Source of the DNA: JACMQX01 sp044225675
Lineage (GTDB): Bacteria > Pseudomonadota > Gammaproteobacteria > Burkholderiales > Burkholderiaceae_C
Length of the DNA: 64,000 nt
Direction: 5' to 3'
Assembly: GCA_044225675.1 (NCBI GenBank)
Contig: JBGAIH010000003.1
Coordinates: forward strand, 124,001 to 188,000
Shown here: positions 34,031-42,315 of the stretch, in pieces
Layout of the letters: each line of letters begins with the position of its first letter
Numbering within the stretch: the first letter of the stretch is position 1
Program-made: the position numbers and the translations under genes
The notes under the pieces: model-generated
The model's database searches: none
Seen by the model: the letters and a program-made list of their open reading frames with translations, nothing else
Told to the model about the DNA's origin: nothing

Positions 34031-35074
34031 ATGCTGGTCACCCGACAACCCGTCTTCCGCAAGTTCTGGCATGCCGTCATGCCGTTGACCGAACTGCACA
34101 ACGGCCCCCGCGCCTTCACCCTGCTGGGCGAGAACATCGTCCTGTTCATCGATGCCGACGGCCAGCCCGCGGCGCTGCGCGACCGCTGCTGCCACCGCAC
34201 CGCGCGGCTGTCCAAGGGCTGGTGCGTCGACGCGTCCGGCCAGGCCTGCGGCACGGGGCATCTGCGCTGCGGCTACCACGGCTGGACCTACAACGGCACG
34301 GGCCGCGTGATCCAGATTCCGCAGTACGAGCCGGGCCGCGCGGTGCCGCCCGACTACTGCACGCCGGCCTACCACTGCGCCGCGCGCTACGGCTATGCCT
34401 GGGTGGCGCTGGAGGAGCCAGTGGCGCCCATCCCCGAGATCCCCGAATTCGAAGCGCCCGGCTGGCGCACCATCTTCCAGTTCCACGAGCGCTGGGCCAC
34501 GAGCCCGATGCGCGCCCTGGAGAACTCCTTTGACAACTCGCACTTCAGCTTCGTGCACCGCGCGACCTTCGGCGTCGCGGCCAGCCCGAAGCCGTCGAAG
34601 TACGAGCTCATCGAGAGCGACACCGGCTTTTCCGCCGAGACGGTGATCGAGGCCGTCAACCCCGCGAAGTTCCAGCGCATCAGCGGCGTGCAGGAGCCGA
34701 TCACCACGCGCCACATGCGCAACGCCTACTTCCTGCCGTTCTCGCGCCGGCTCGACATCGAGTACCCCTCGGGCGTGCGCCACGTCATCATCAACTGCTT
34801 CACGCCGATCGACGACGGCAGCATGCAGCTGTGCCAGTGGCTGTTCCGCAATGACACCGAGGCGGACTGCCCGGCGCAGCTGCTGATCGACTTCGACGCC
34901 GAGATCACCCGCGAGGACAAGGACATCCTGGAGTCGACCGATCCCGACGCGGTGGTCGACCTGCGCCGCCGCGGTGTGGAGTACTCGATGGACTCGGACC
35001 GCCCCGGCATCCTGATCCGGCGCAAGCTGATGGAACTGCTCGCGCACCACGGCGAGGCCGAGGTGCACGGCTGA
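34031..35074 (+). CDS. Rieske non-haem iron oxygenase, alpha-subunit type
   Basis: This 347-residue protein should hydroxylate or demethylate a small ring compound, using a reductase not seen here. The Rieske cluster ligands are C53-x-H55 and C80-x2-H83. The 24 residues between H55 and C80 exceed the usual 15-17, and this insert contains extra cysteines (C65, C73). The mononuclear iron site is ENSFDNSHFSFVH (D168, H171, H176). The ATG at 34031 has a strong AAGGAG. It is divergent from the binding-protein/deaminase operon and shares its mirrored promoter boxes, which suggests joint control. The substrate is unknown. Confidence 0.9.
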   Translation: MLVTRQPVFRKFWHAVMPLTELHNGPRAFTLLGENIVLFIDADGQPAALRDRCCHRTARLSKGWCVDASGQACGTGHLRCGYHGWTYNGTGRVIQIPQYEPGRAVPPDYCTPAYHCAARYGYAWVALEEPVAPIPEIPEFEAPGWRTIFQFHERWATSPMRALENSFDNSHFSFVHRATFGVAASPKPSKYELIESDTGFSAETVIEAVNPAKFQRISGVQEPITTRHMRNAYFLPFSRRLDIEYPSGVRHVIINCFTPIDDGSMQLCQWLFRNDTEADCPAQLLIDFDAEITREDKDILESTDPDAVVDLRRRGVEYSMDSDRPGILIRRKLMELLAHHGEAEVHG

Positions 35075-35090
35075 GCCGCCGGCCCGGCGC

Positions 35091-36158
35091 TCAGGCCAGC
35101 CAGCGGGCGAGGTGTTCGCTCACGAAGGCATCGTCGTTGAGATGCGGATAGGCCGCCTGCACGCGGCTGAGCTCTTCGGCCTGGCCCGGGCTGAGTCCCT
35201 CGTTCGGGTCGAGGCACCAGATGCCCTCGAACAGGCCCTGGCGGCGCAGCATCTCGTGGCAGCCGGCAATGCAGCCGGCAAAGTCGTTGGCGACGTCGAA
35301 GAAGGCGCTGTTGCAGTCCGTCACCTGCGCATCGAGCGCCAGAAGCTCGGGCGGCACCGTGCCGGCGGCCACGGCCGCGTGGATGCGTGCGAGCTGCTCC
35401 ACCGCCCGCAGCGTCCACACGCTCCAGTGACCGAGCAGGCCGCCCTTGATCCGCACGGTGACGGACTCGTCGCCACGCCGCAGGGTGAACGGGCACAGCA
35501 GGTCGAGCACGATGTGGTCGTCGTTGCCGGTGTAGAGCGTCACGCGGTCTTCGGCCCGCGCTTCGACCACGCCGCGCAGCACGTCCAGCGTGCGGTAGCG
35601 GTTGAACGGCGCCATCTTGATCGCCACGACGTTGTCGATGGCGGCAAAGCGCCGCCAGAACGACGGGCCCAGGTGGATGCCGCCCACGGCCGGCTGCAGG
35701 TAGAAGCCCACGAGCGGGATCTCGCGCGCCACCGTCTCGCAGTGCTGGATGAGTTCGTCCTCGCTCGCGCCCTTCATCGCGGCCAGGCTCAGCAGGCCGG
35801 CGTGGTAGCCGATGGCGCGCGCGGTCTGCGCCTCGCGCACCGCCTGCGCCGTCCTGCCGGCCAGGCCCGCGGTCATGAACAGGGGGCGGCGGCCGCCCAG
35901 CGGCGTCCACTCGCGCGCGGTCTGCATCGCGAGCTCCAGCACCGGCTCGTACAGGCCCACGTCGCGGATCGCGAACTGGGTGGAATGCACGCCCACGGCC
36001 AGGCCGCCGGAGCCGGCGTCGAGGTAGTAGCGCACCAGCGCCCGCTGGCGCTGGCGGTCGAATTGCCGGCGCGCGTCGAGCGCGAGCAGGTTGGCCGGGA
36101 TGACCGCACCCTGGCGCAGCACGGCCAGGGCGTCGGGGGGAAGGTCGCTCCAGTGCAT
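35091..36158 (-). CDS. Dihydrodipicolinate synthase-family aldolase/lyase
   Basis: This 355-residue TIM-barrel protein belongs to the class I aldolase group of DapA. The Schiff-base lysine is probably K181 (NVVAIKMAPFNRY) and the helper tyrosine Y153 (VGFYLQP). It is longer than DapA (about 290), with an extended C-terminus. The starting segment differs from DapA, so a catabolic aldolase or hydratase role is more likely than lysine synthesis. It is 10 bp downstream of an epimerase gene on the same strand, so they form an operon convergent with the Rieske oxygenase. Confidence 0.82.
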   Translation of the reverse strand: MHWSDLPPDALAVLRQGAVIPANLLALDARRQFDRQRQRALVRYYLDAGSGGLAVGVHSTQFAIRDVGLYEPVLELAMQTAREWTPLGGRRPLFMTAGLAGRTAQAVREAQTARAIGYHAGLLSLAAMKGASEDELIQHCETVAREIPLVGFYLQPAVGGIHLGPSFWRRFAAIDNVVAIKMAPFNRYRTLDVLRGVVEARAEDRVTLYTGNDDHIVLDLLCPFTLRRGDESVTVRIKGGLLGHWSVWTLRAVEQLARIHAAVAAGTVPPELLALDAQVTDCNSAFFDVANDFAGCIAGCHEMLRRQGLFEGIWCLDPNEGLSPGQAEELSRVQAAYPHLNDDAFVSEHLARWLA

Positions 36159-36168
36159 CGCGTGCCTC

Positions 36169-37188
36169 TCAGTAATTGCCGTCGCGGGTTTCGTAGTGCG
36201 TGGGCTTGCCCAGGCTGCCCAGGCCGCGCGCCGCCCAGTCGGCGGTCCAGTCCAGCATCGTGTCCAGGCTCACCGCCGGCCGGCCGAACAGCGCGAAGGC
36301 CTGCTCGCAGTTGACCAGCCAGGCTGTCGCGGCTTCCTGGCCCACGAGCTGCGGCGCGATGCCCAGGCGCTGCCCGAGGCCGGTGGCGACGTCGCGGATG
36401 CGCACCACCGGCCCGCTCACGTTGAGCGGCGAGGTCGGCGTGTCGCAGTGGGCGAGCGCGCGCAGCGACCAGTCGTTGGCCTCGCCCTGCCAGATCACGT
36501 TGGCATGGCCCATCGCGAGGTCGATCGGCTCGCGCGCGAGCACCTTGCGCGCCACGTCGTGCAGCACGCCGTAGCGCATGTCGATGGCGTAGGACAGCCG
36601 GATCAGCCGGCCCGGCGTGCGGTGCTGGTGCGAGAAGTGCTCGAACATGCGCTCGCGCGCGACGCAGGAGTTGGCGTATTCGCCGGGCGGGGTCGGCGCC
36701 ACGCCTTCCAGCGCGCCGCCGCTGTCCACGCCGACGAACGGGTACACGCAGGCGGTCGAGAACGCGACGATGCGCGAGCGCGCAAAGCGCTCGGCCACCA
36801 GCGCGGGCACATGGGCATTCATCGCCCAGGTGAGCCACTCGCTGCCCTGCGAGCCGAACTTGCGGCCCGCCATGAAGATGATGTTGTGCACCGAGGGCAG
36901 CGAGGCCAGCGCGTCGCGCGACAGCAGGTCGGCCTCGATGCACTCGATGCCTTGCGCTTCCAGCCGCTGGCGCAGCCCGGCTTCCGAAAAGCGCGCCACG
37001 CCAATGACCCGCTTGCCCGGCGCCGCCCGTTTGGCCATGCGGGCGAGCGTGGGCCCCATCTTGCCGCCGACGCCCAGCACCATGATGTCGCCATCGACCC
37101 GCGCGAGGTCCTGGATGAGCGCCATCGAGGGCTCGGACATCACGTCCTCGAGATGGTCGATGCTGTCGAAACGTGGGGGAAGCGGCAC
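36169..37188 (-). CDS. NAD(P)-dependent epimerase/dehydratase (extended SDR-like)
   Basis: This 339-residue protein has a Rossmann start (DIMVLGVGGKMGPTLARMAKRAA), a variant of GxxGxxG, followed by IECIEADLLSRDAL and a catalytic-type region STACVYPFVG (with S/T and Y near 150). It looks like an extended short-chain dehydrogenase acting on a sugar or organic-acid derivative. The start is a GTG at 37188, chosen because AGGAG lies 8 bp upstream; an internal ATG (MSEPSMALIQD) is possible. It heads the operon with the DapA-like gene. Together with the Rieske oxygenase it suggests a small catabolic cluster. Confidence 0.8.
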   Translation of the reverse strand: MPLPPRFDSIDHLEDVMSEPSMALIQDLARVDGDIMVLGVGGKMGPTLARMAKRAAPGKRVIGVARFSEAGLRQRLEAQGIECIEADLLSRDALASLPSVHNIIFMAGRKFGSQGSEWLTWAMNAHVPALVAERFARSRIVAFSTACVYPFVGVDSGGALEGVAPTPPGEYANSCVARERMFEHFSHQHRTPGRLIRLSYAIDMRYGVLHDVARKVLAREPIDLAMGHANVIWQGEANDWSLRALAHCDTPTSPLNVSGPVVRIRDVATGLGQRLGIAPQLVGQEAATAWLVNCEQAFALFGRPAVSLDTMLDWTADWAARGLGSLGKPTHYETRDGNY

Positions 37189-37381
37189 GGTATGTCTCCT
37201 GAGGGCTGCGGACGGCGCGGTGGCCATCGTGATGAAGGCAGTGTAACCAAACGGTGAATTGCAAGACGACGGCGTCGGACGGCGACACCATGCTTTTGTA
37301 TCGATGTCGCCGCCACGAAGTACGAGCATCATCTCCCTGCCGGTTGCAAGTTCCGGCACCAAGCAGTTTTCTGGAGTATTC

Positions 37382-37480
37382 ATGCAGTATTTGACGGATA
37401 TCGGGACCCAGCGCAGTTCTGCTGGCTTCCCCTCGCCCAAGTTTGTGGCCACCTGGGCGATTCGGGCGGGGCGTTCATGA
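37382..37480 (+). CDS. Possible 32-residue leader peptide/hypothetical ORF
   Basis: A short ORF beginning MQYLTDIGTQRSS follows a good GGAG (6 bp before the ATG), and its stop overlaps the ATG of the next ORF (ATGA). The overlap suggests translational coupling. Nothing in the sequence shows a function. In-frame codons extend upstream to about 37259, so a longer 73-residue version cannot be excluded. Confidence 0.35.
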   Translation: MQYLTDIGTQRSSAGFPSPKFVATWAIRAGRS

Positions 37481-38103
37481 TCCCGAAAAGCCCTGGCTCC
37501 TTGCCCTTCGGCGCTTCCTGGGCGACGGCCTCGTCCCGGGATCAGCCCCCCCACCCTGAAGCCAAGCGCAGGCCCGCGTTGTGGGAGTCGCTCAGGAAAG
37601 GCCTGGACTCCAAGGGGCCTGTTTCGTTCAGATCCCCCCATGCCCGCATCGACCCGCCGACCGAACGCGGACTGCGTCCTTCTGCCCGTCAGGCCGCGTG
37701 GGATCAGGCGAGCATGACGCGGGAAGTTCTGAGGCAGGAGGCCGGCTTGCCCCGCCGGAGCGCAGCGCGCGGGGTGTCGCGCCTCAGGCCGGCCGTGACC
37801 CGGCTGGAGCCGGTCGCACTTGGAATGCGGCTGGTGCGGCAAGACATTCCGGTGCTCCAAAGTCTGGGGCACGCCGTGCCCGTGCATCTGCAACTGGGCA
37901 AGCGCCGCGGCCATGTTCCGGCTTCGCTGCAGACCACTTCGGACACATCGTCGTCGGTCTGTATCGCGGTGAGTTCTGCGGTCCGGCACCAGGTCGAACG
38001 CCAGGTCGGCAAGTCGACCGGCGAGCGAAGCGGCGGCGCTCAAGCCCTGTTCCAGGTCGATGTCCGCAGGCATGCGGTGTATCTGGCGCGGCCCGCTTCC
38101 TGA
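37477..38103 (+). CDS. Hypothetical protein, basic and low-complexity
   Basis: This 208-residue predicted protein matches no family I recognise. It is rich in Arg, Ser and Pro (WESLRKGLDSKGPVSFRSPH), has no signal peptide or membrane helix, and lacks evident motifs. Codon choice is less GC-biased at third positions than in neighbouring genes, as with recently gained DNA. It overlaps the stop of a short upstream ORF and precedes another unknown ORF on the same strand by 59 bp. A secreted effector-like protein is one possibility, but nothing proves it. It may also be non-coding. Confidence 0.4.
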   Translation: MIPKSPGSLPFGASWATASSRDQPPHPEAKRRPALWESLRKGLDSKGPVSFRSPHARIDPPTERGLRPSARQAAWDQASMTREVLRQEAGLPRRSAARGVSRLRPAVTRLEPVALGMRLVRQDIPVLQSLGHAVPVHLQLGKRRGHVPASLQTTSDTSSSVCIAVSSAVRHQVERQVGKSTGERSGGAQALFQVDVRRHAVYLARPAS

Positions 38104-38162
38104 TTCCCGCTTGCCTGCAGCCAGACGGATTCTCAGAAACCCTCTCAACCCCTTGATGATCC

Positions 38163-38960
38163 ATGCACTTCAAGATATCCCGCCCACCGCAGTTCACGGC
38201 GCCGCGTTCACCGCTTGCGGCACACGCTCAGCCCGCAGCACCGGCGGACATTGCCGCGGCCCGCGGCACCGTTGTCGTGCAGCCGGGTACGCCGCTGGGC
38301 ATCCGTCCCGGCATGCGCTGGACGATTCGTGACCGGCTGCCCTCTTCGGGAGCGCCTTCGCAAGCCGGGGCGTCCAGCGCTCCGCCGAGGACTTCGGCAA
38401 ACGCTGCCGGGGGCGCTGTCGCGACGGCACCTGGATTGCCTCTCCCGTCCCAGGCTCCGTCCGGCGCCTCCCGGCACATCGCCCGCGCGGTCGCTTCGGC
38501 CACCCGGCAGGCGCTGGTGGATCTGAGGCATTGTCTGAGCCCGGCCGTCGCGGGCACAGGCCATGACCGGCGACCTGGCAGGGATAGCCGTGACCGGATC
38601 GCGCTTTCGTCGATGTCCCCGTGGACGCGTGCGAAAGCGGCGGATCTTCACGGTCGGGCGGACTCGAACAAACTTTACGTGGGCGACATGGTCCGCGTCC
38701 GGGACAGCAGAGGCCAGGAGTACCAGGTCAGGTACGAAGGGATCGATCGCCGGACGAGAGAAGTGACGGTCAGCACGTCGAACAAGAAGTACCAGCAGGC
38801 CCTGGCTCGAATCGGCCTCGAAGACACCGGGTATCTCGTCGTCACGGAGCGGCCCGAGACTGCCGAACTTTCAGCCGCGCCGAAGTATTTCGTGCTATCG
38901 GAAATCGAGGTGGGAATCCTCAGAGGCATGCAGCCGAGCGAGCCATTGGCACAGTCTTGA
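38163..38960 (+). CDS. Hypothetical protein with Pro/Ser/Ala-rich N-terminus
   Basis: This 265-residue protein is not recognised. The first 130 residues are Pro/Ala/Ser-rich and probably disordered (MHFKISRPPQFTAPRSPLAA and on). The rest is folded-looking, with a beta-rich stretch LYVGDMVRVRDSRGQEYQVR and a charged C-terminal part. An unstructured, Ser/Pro-rich N-terminus before a compact domain is the layout of many type III secreted effectors, but no hrp-type promoter box is visible. Codon use is less biased than in neighbours. It shares strand and spacing with the preceding unknown ORF. Confidence 0.5.
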   Translation: MHFKISRPPQFTAPRSPLAAHAQPAAPADIAAARGTVVVQPGTPLGIRPGMRWTIRDRLPSSGAPSQAGASSAPPRTSANAAGGAVATAPGLPLPSQAPSGASRHIARAVASATRQALVDLRHCLSPAVAGTGHDRRPGRDSRDRIALSSMSPWTRAKAADLHGRADSNKLYVGDMVRVRDSRGQEYQVRYEGIDRRTREVTVSTSNKKYQQALARIGLEDTGYLVVTERPETAELSAAPKYFVLSEIEVGILRGMQPSEPLAQS

Positions 38961-39051
38961 GCGGAGGCAGGGGCGCCCCGCTCCCCCGGGGTCCGGGAGA
39001 ACGTCTCCCCGGATTGGTGCATTCCAGTATTCCCGGGCATCGTTTTTGCTT

Positions 39052-39076
39052 GGAAAATTTTGTACACAATTTTTCC
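39052..39076 (+). promoter_or_regulatory. GntR-type operator upstream of the ABC/deaminase operon
   Basis: TTGTACACAA (39060-39069), with half-sites TTGT/ACAA, is flanked by AT-rich arms that pair further out (GGAAAA left, TTTTCC right). It lies 25 bp before the start codon at 39094. It closely resembles TTGTATACAC in the GntR/uraH intergenic region and upstream of puuD. Confidence 0.65.
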
Positions 39077-39093
39077 AACCTTCGGAGTTCTCC

Positions 39094-40128
39094 ATGCAAA
39101 AACGCGCCTTCCTCCAGACCGCCGCTGCCTTCGCGGCCGCCACCGCCTTCACCGGCACGGCTTTCGCGCAGACCACGCCGATCAAGTTCCAGCTGGACTG
39201 GCGCTTCGAAGGCCCGGCCGCCCTGTTCCTGGTGCCGGCCGCCAAGGGCTATTTCAAGGACGCCAAGCTCGACGTCGCCATCGACGCGGGCAATGGCTCG
39301 GGCGGCACCGTGACGCGCGTGGCTTCGGGCAGCTACGACATGGGCTTTGCCGACCTGGCCGCGCTGATGGAGTTCCACGCCAACAACCCCGACGCGCCGA
39401 ACAAGCCGGTGGCGGTGATGATGGTGTACAACAACACGCCGGCTTCGGTGATGGCACTCAAGAAGTCCGGCATCAAGAGCCCGGCCGACCTGAACGGCAA
39501 GAAGCTCGGCGCCCCGGTGTTCGACGCCGGCCGCCGCGCCTTCCCGATCTTCGCCAAGGCCAACAACGTGAGCAACGTCACCTGGACGGCCATGGATCCG
39601 CCGCTGCGCGAGACCATGCTGGCGCGCGGCGACGTCGACGCGATCACCGGCTTCACCTTCACCTCGCTGCTCAACCTGGAGGCGCGCGGCGTCAAGGCGG
39701 CCGACGTGGTGGTGCTGCCGTACCCCGACTACGGCGTGAAGCTCTACGGCAACGTGGTCATCGCCTCGCCGAAGATCATCAAGGAGAATCCGGCTGCCGT
39801 GAAGGCCTTCCTGGCGGCCTTCGCCAAGGGCGTGAAGGACGTGATCGCCAAGCCCGAAGCGGCGATCGAGACGGTCAAGGCCCGCGACGGCATCATCAAC
39901 ACCGAACTGGAGACGCGGCGCCTGAAGCTGGCGATCGACACGGTGATCAACAGCCCCGACGCCCGCGCCGAAGGTTTCGGCCAGGTCAACCCGGGCCGCC
40001 TGTCGCTGATGGCCTCGCAGGTGTCGGACGCCTTCAACACCAAGAGCCGCGTGAACCCGACCACCGTCTGGGACGGCTCCTTCCTGCCGGCCAAGGCCGA
40101 CCTCAACGTGCTGCCGGCCAAGAAGTGA
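39094..40128 (+). CDS. NMT1-type ABC transporter substrate-binding protein
   Basis: This is a periplasmic receptor of 344 residues. The signal MQKRAFLQTAAAFAAATAFT is cleaved near AFAQ. The binding-protein pattern is clear: IKFQLDWRFEGPAALFLVPAAKGYFKDAKLDV and SGSYDMGFADLAALMEFHAN. It heads an operon with its own ATPase, permease and a purine-type deaminase. The ATG is preceded by GGAG. A GntR-like operator sits just upstream and links it to the purine regulon, so a purine base or a breakdown product is the expected cargo. It overlaps the next start as TGATG. Confidence 0.9.
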   Translation: MQKRAFLQTAAAFAAATAFTGTAFAQTTPIKFQLDWRFEGPAALFLVPAAKGYFKDAKLDVAIDAGNGSGGTVTRVASGSYDMGFADLAALMEFHANNPDAPNKPVAVMMVYNNTPASVMALKKSGIKSPADLNGKKLGAPVFDAGRRAFPIFAKANNVSNVTWTAMDPPLRETMLARGDVDAITGFTFTSLLNLEARGVKAADVVVLPYPDYGVKLYGNVVIASPKIIKENPAAVKAFLAAFAKGVKDVIAKPEAAIETVKARDGIINTELETRRLKLAIDTVINSPDARAEGFGQVNPGRLSLMASQVSDAFNTKSRVNPTTVWDGSFLPAKADLNVLPAKK

Positions 40129-40967
40129 TGGCCGACGCGCTTGCTGGCGCCGATCCGGCGTACTTCGTCGACTTCCGCGACGTCTGGCTCGCCTACAACG
40201 AGGAGTTGCTGGCGCAGAACCATTTCGCGGTCGAGGCCATCGACCTGAAGGTCCGCGAAGGCGAGTTCATCGCCATCGTCGGGCCGTCGGGCTGCGGCAA
40301 GTCGACGTTCATGAAGCTCACGACGGGGCTGAAGATGCCCTCGATCGGCCGCATCCTGATCGATGGCCAGCCGGTGACCGGGCCGCTGAAGATCTCGGGC
40401 ATGGCGTTCCAGGCGCCGTCGCTGCTGCCCTGGCGCACCACGGTGGACAACGTGCTGCTGCCGCTCGAGATCGTCGAGCCCTACCGCTCGAACTTCAAGG
40501 CGAAACGCAAGGAGTACGAGGAGCGGGCCCGCAAGCTGCTGCAGAAGGTCGGCCTGGGCGGCTACGAGGACAAGTTCCCCTGGCAGCTGTCGGGCGGCAT
40601 GCAGCAGCGCGCGAGCATCTGCCGCGCGCTGATCCATGAGCCCAAGATGCTGCTGCTCGACGAGCCCTTCGGTGCGCTGGACGCCTTCACCCGCGAGGAG
40701 CTGTGGTGCATCCTGCGCGACCTGTGGACGGAGCAGCGGTTCAACGTGATCCTCGTCACCCACGACCTGCGCGAGAGCGTGTTCCTGGCCGACACGGTGT
40801 ACGTGATGAGCAAGAGCCCGGGCCGCTTCGTGGTGAAGAAGGAAATCGACCTGCCGCGTCCGCGCGACCTGGAGGTGACCTATACCAAGGAGTTCAGCGA
40901 CGTGGTGCATGAACTGCGCGGCCATATCGGTGCGATGCGCAAACAGGGTGCGGAGGTGGCGCAATGA
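40128..40967 (+). CDS. ABC transporter ATP-binding protein (SsuB/TauB type)
   Basis: This 279-residue ATPase drives the importer. Walker A is GPSGCGKSTFMK, the Q-loop is in GMAFQAPSLLPWRTTVDNV, the signature is LSGGMQQRASICRAL, Walker B is LLLLDEPFGALDAFTRE and the H-loop is LVTHDLRESVFLAD. These are classical for the nitrate/sulfonate/taurine group. A 30-residue N-terminal addition precedes the domain. Start and stop overlap both neighbours, so translation is coupled. Confidence 0.94.
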   Translation: MADALAGADPAYFVDFRDVWLAYNEELLAQNHFAVEAIDLKVREGEFIAIVGPSGCGKSTFMKLTTGLKMPSIGRILIDGQPVTGPLKISGMAFQAPSLLPWRTTVDNVLLPLEIVEPYRSNFKAKRKEYEERARKLLQKVGLGGYEDKFPWQLSGGMQQRASICRALIHEPKMLLLDEPFGALDAFTREELWCILRDLWTEQRFNVILVTHDLRESVFLADTVYVMSKSPGRFVVKKEIDLPRPRDLEVTYTKEFSDVVHELRGHIGAMRKQGAEVAQ

Positions 40968-41737
40968 GCCTGAGTGCCAGACAGAAGGAGCGCTGGTCGC
41001 CCTGGATCCTGCTGGTCGCGGTGATCGCGCTGTGGCAGATCCTGTGCTCGGCCTTCAACGTGTCGGAATTCATCTTTCCGAGTCCGCTGCGCATCTGGAG
41101 CCAGCTGGTGGAGTTCAAGTGGATCATCGCGGCCCACGCCTGGCGCACCTTCTGGGTGACGATGGTGGGTTTCGGCATCGCCATCGTGGTGGGGGTGCTG
41201 CTGGGCTTCGTGATCGGCAGTTCGCGGCTGGCCTATGCGGCGGTCTATCCGCTGATGACGGCGTTCAACGCGCTGCCCAAGGCGGCTTTCGTGCCCATCC
41301 TCGTGGTGTGGTTCGGCATCGGCGTCGGGCCGGCCATCCTCACGGCGTTTCTCATCAGCTTCTTCCCGATCATGGTGAACATCGCCACCGGCCTGGCGAC
41401 ACTGGAGCCGGAGCTGGAGGACGTGCTGCGGGTGCTCGGCGCCAAGCGCTGGGACGTGCTGGTCAAAGTGGGCTTGCCGCGCTCGATGCCGTATTTCTAC
41501 GGCTCGCTCAAGGTCGCCATCACGCTGGCCTTCGTGGGCACGACGGTGTCGGAGATGACGGCCGCCAACGAGGGCATCGGCTACCTGCTGATCTCGGCGG
41601 GCTCGGCCATGCAGATGGGCCTGGCCTTCGCGGGCCTGGTGGTGGTCGGCGCGATGGCGATGGCCATGTACGAGCTGTTCAGCTACATCGAGAAGCACAC
41701 CACGGCCTGGGCCCACCGCGGCACCCAGGGCGGCTGA
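40964..41737 (+). CDS. ABC transporter permease (SsuC/TauC type)
   Basis: This 257-residue inner-membrane subunit has about six transmembrane segments. The EAA coupling loop is visible as LEDVLRVLGAKRWDVLVKVGLPRSMPYFYGSLKVAI. The start overlaps the ATPase stop (ATGA). With the preceding two genes it makes a complete NMT1-class importer. The orphan receptor at 32704-33741 might share this membrane complex. Confidence 0.93.
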   Translation: MSLSARQKERWSPWILLVAVIALWQILCSAFNVSEFIFPSPLRIWSQLVEFKWIIAAHAWRTFWVTMVGFGIAIVVGVLLGFVIGSSRLAYAAVYPLMTAFNALPKAAFVPILVVWFGIGVGPAILTAFLISFFPIMVNIATGLATLEPELEDVLRVLGAKRWDVLVKVGLPRSMPYFYGSLKVAITLAFVGTTVSEMTAANEGIGYLLISAGSAMQMGLAFAGLVVVGAMAMAMYELFSYIEKHTTAWAHRGTQGG

Positions 41738-41745
41738 GCCGGCCG

Positions 41746-42225
41746 ATGCTCACGCAGGCGCAGGCCGTTCGCCACCTGCGGCGCGCCAACGAGGTGGCGC
41801 GCCGCGCGATGGCGCTCGGCCGCCATCCGTTCGGCGCGATCCTGGTGGCGCCCGATGGCGAGACGGTGCTGGCCGAGCAGGGCAATGTCGACACGGTCAA
41901 CCATGCCGAATCGGTGCTGGCGCGCACCGTGGCGCTGAACTTCCCGCCCGACTATCTGCAGGACTGCACGCTCGTGACGACGGCCGAGCCCTGCGCGATG
42001 TGCGCCGGCACGCAGTACTGGGCGAACATCGGCCGGCTGGTCTACGGCATGTCCGAGCGGCGCCTGCTCGCGCTGACGGGCCGGCATGACGAGAACCCGA
42101 CCATGGACCTGCCGTGCCGCGAGGTGTTCGCGCGCGGGCAGAAGCCCGTCGAGGTCATGGGCCCGGTGCCCGAGGTCGAGGACGAGATCGCGGCGCTGCA
42201 CCAGGGCTTCTGGCAAAGCTCCTAG
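41746..42225 (+). CDS. Nucleoside/purine deaminase-like zinc enzyme
   Basis: This 159-residue cytidine deaminase-superfamily member has zinc ligands in NHAESVLART (HAE) and AEPCAMCAGTQYWANIGRLVYG (PCxxC). It starts 8 bp after the permease stop, ending the ABC operon. Its partner at 32180-32707 shares the PCxxCAGxxxWANIGR core and the CREVFA-type C-terminal region (CREVF here, CRDVF there). A free purine base imported by the transporter is the likely substrate. ATG 41746 is the only start that keeps the conserved N-terminus without overlapping the permease. Confidence 0.87.
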   Translation: MLTQAQAVRHLRRANEVARRAMALGRHPFGAILVAPDGETVLAEQGNVDTVNHAESVLARTVALNFPPDYLQDCTLVTTAEPCAMCAGTQYWANIGRLVYGMSERRLLALTGRHDENPTMDLPCREVFARGQKPVEVMGPVPEVEDEIAALHQGFWQSS

Positions 42226-42267
42226 GGCAAGCCTCGTTGACAGGCGGGGGCGGAGGCAATAAAGTGC

Positions 42268-42294
42268 TGGTTAATTAACCAATTGGGTAATTAA
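42268..42294 (+). promoter_or_regulatory. AT-rich palindromic operator of the TTT operon
   Basis: TGGTTAATTAACCA (42268-42281) is a perfect 14-bp palindrome. It overlaps CCAATTGG (42279-42286), and GGTTAATTAA (42269) is echoed as GGGTAATTAA (42285-42294), giving two direct half-sites 16 bp apart. It lies 22 bp before the first gene of the transporter operon. No regulator gene is adjacent. Confidence 0.6.
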
Positions 42295-42315
42295 ACACTA
42301 CAGCACGGAGACCTC

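Noticed and set aside
37169..38148. Long minus-strand extension of the epimerase frame up to 38148
   Set aside because: A GTG with AGGAG at 37188 gives the expected family length; the extension overlaps the unknown ORFs and shows no domain.
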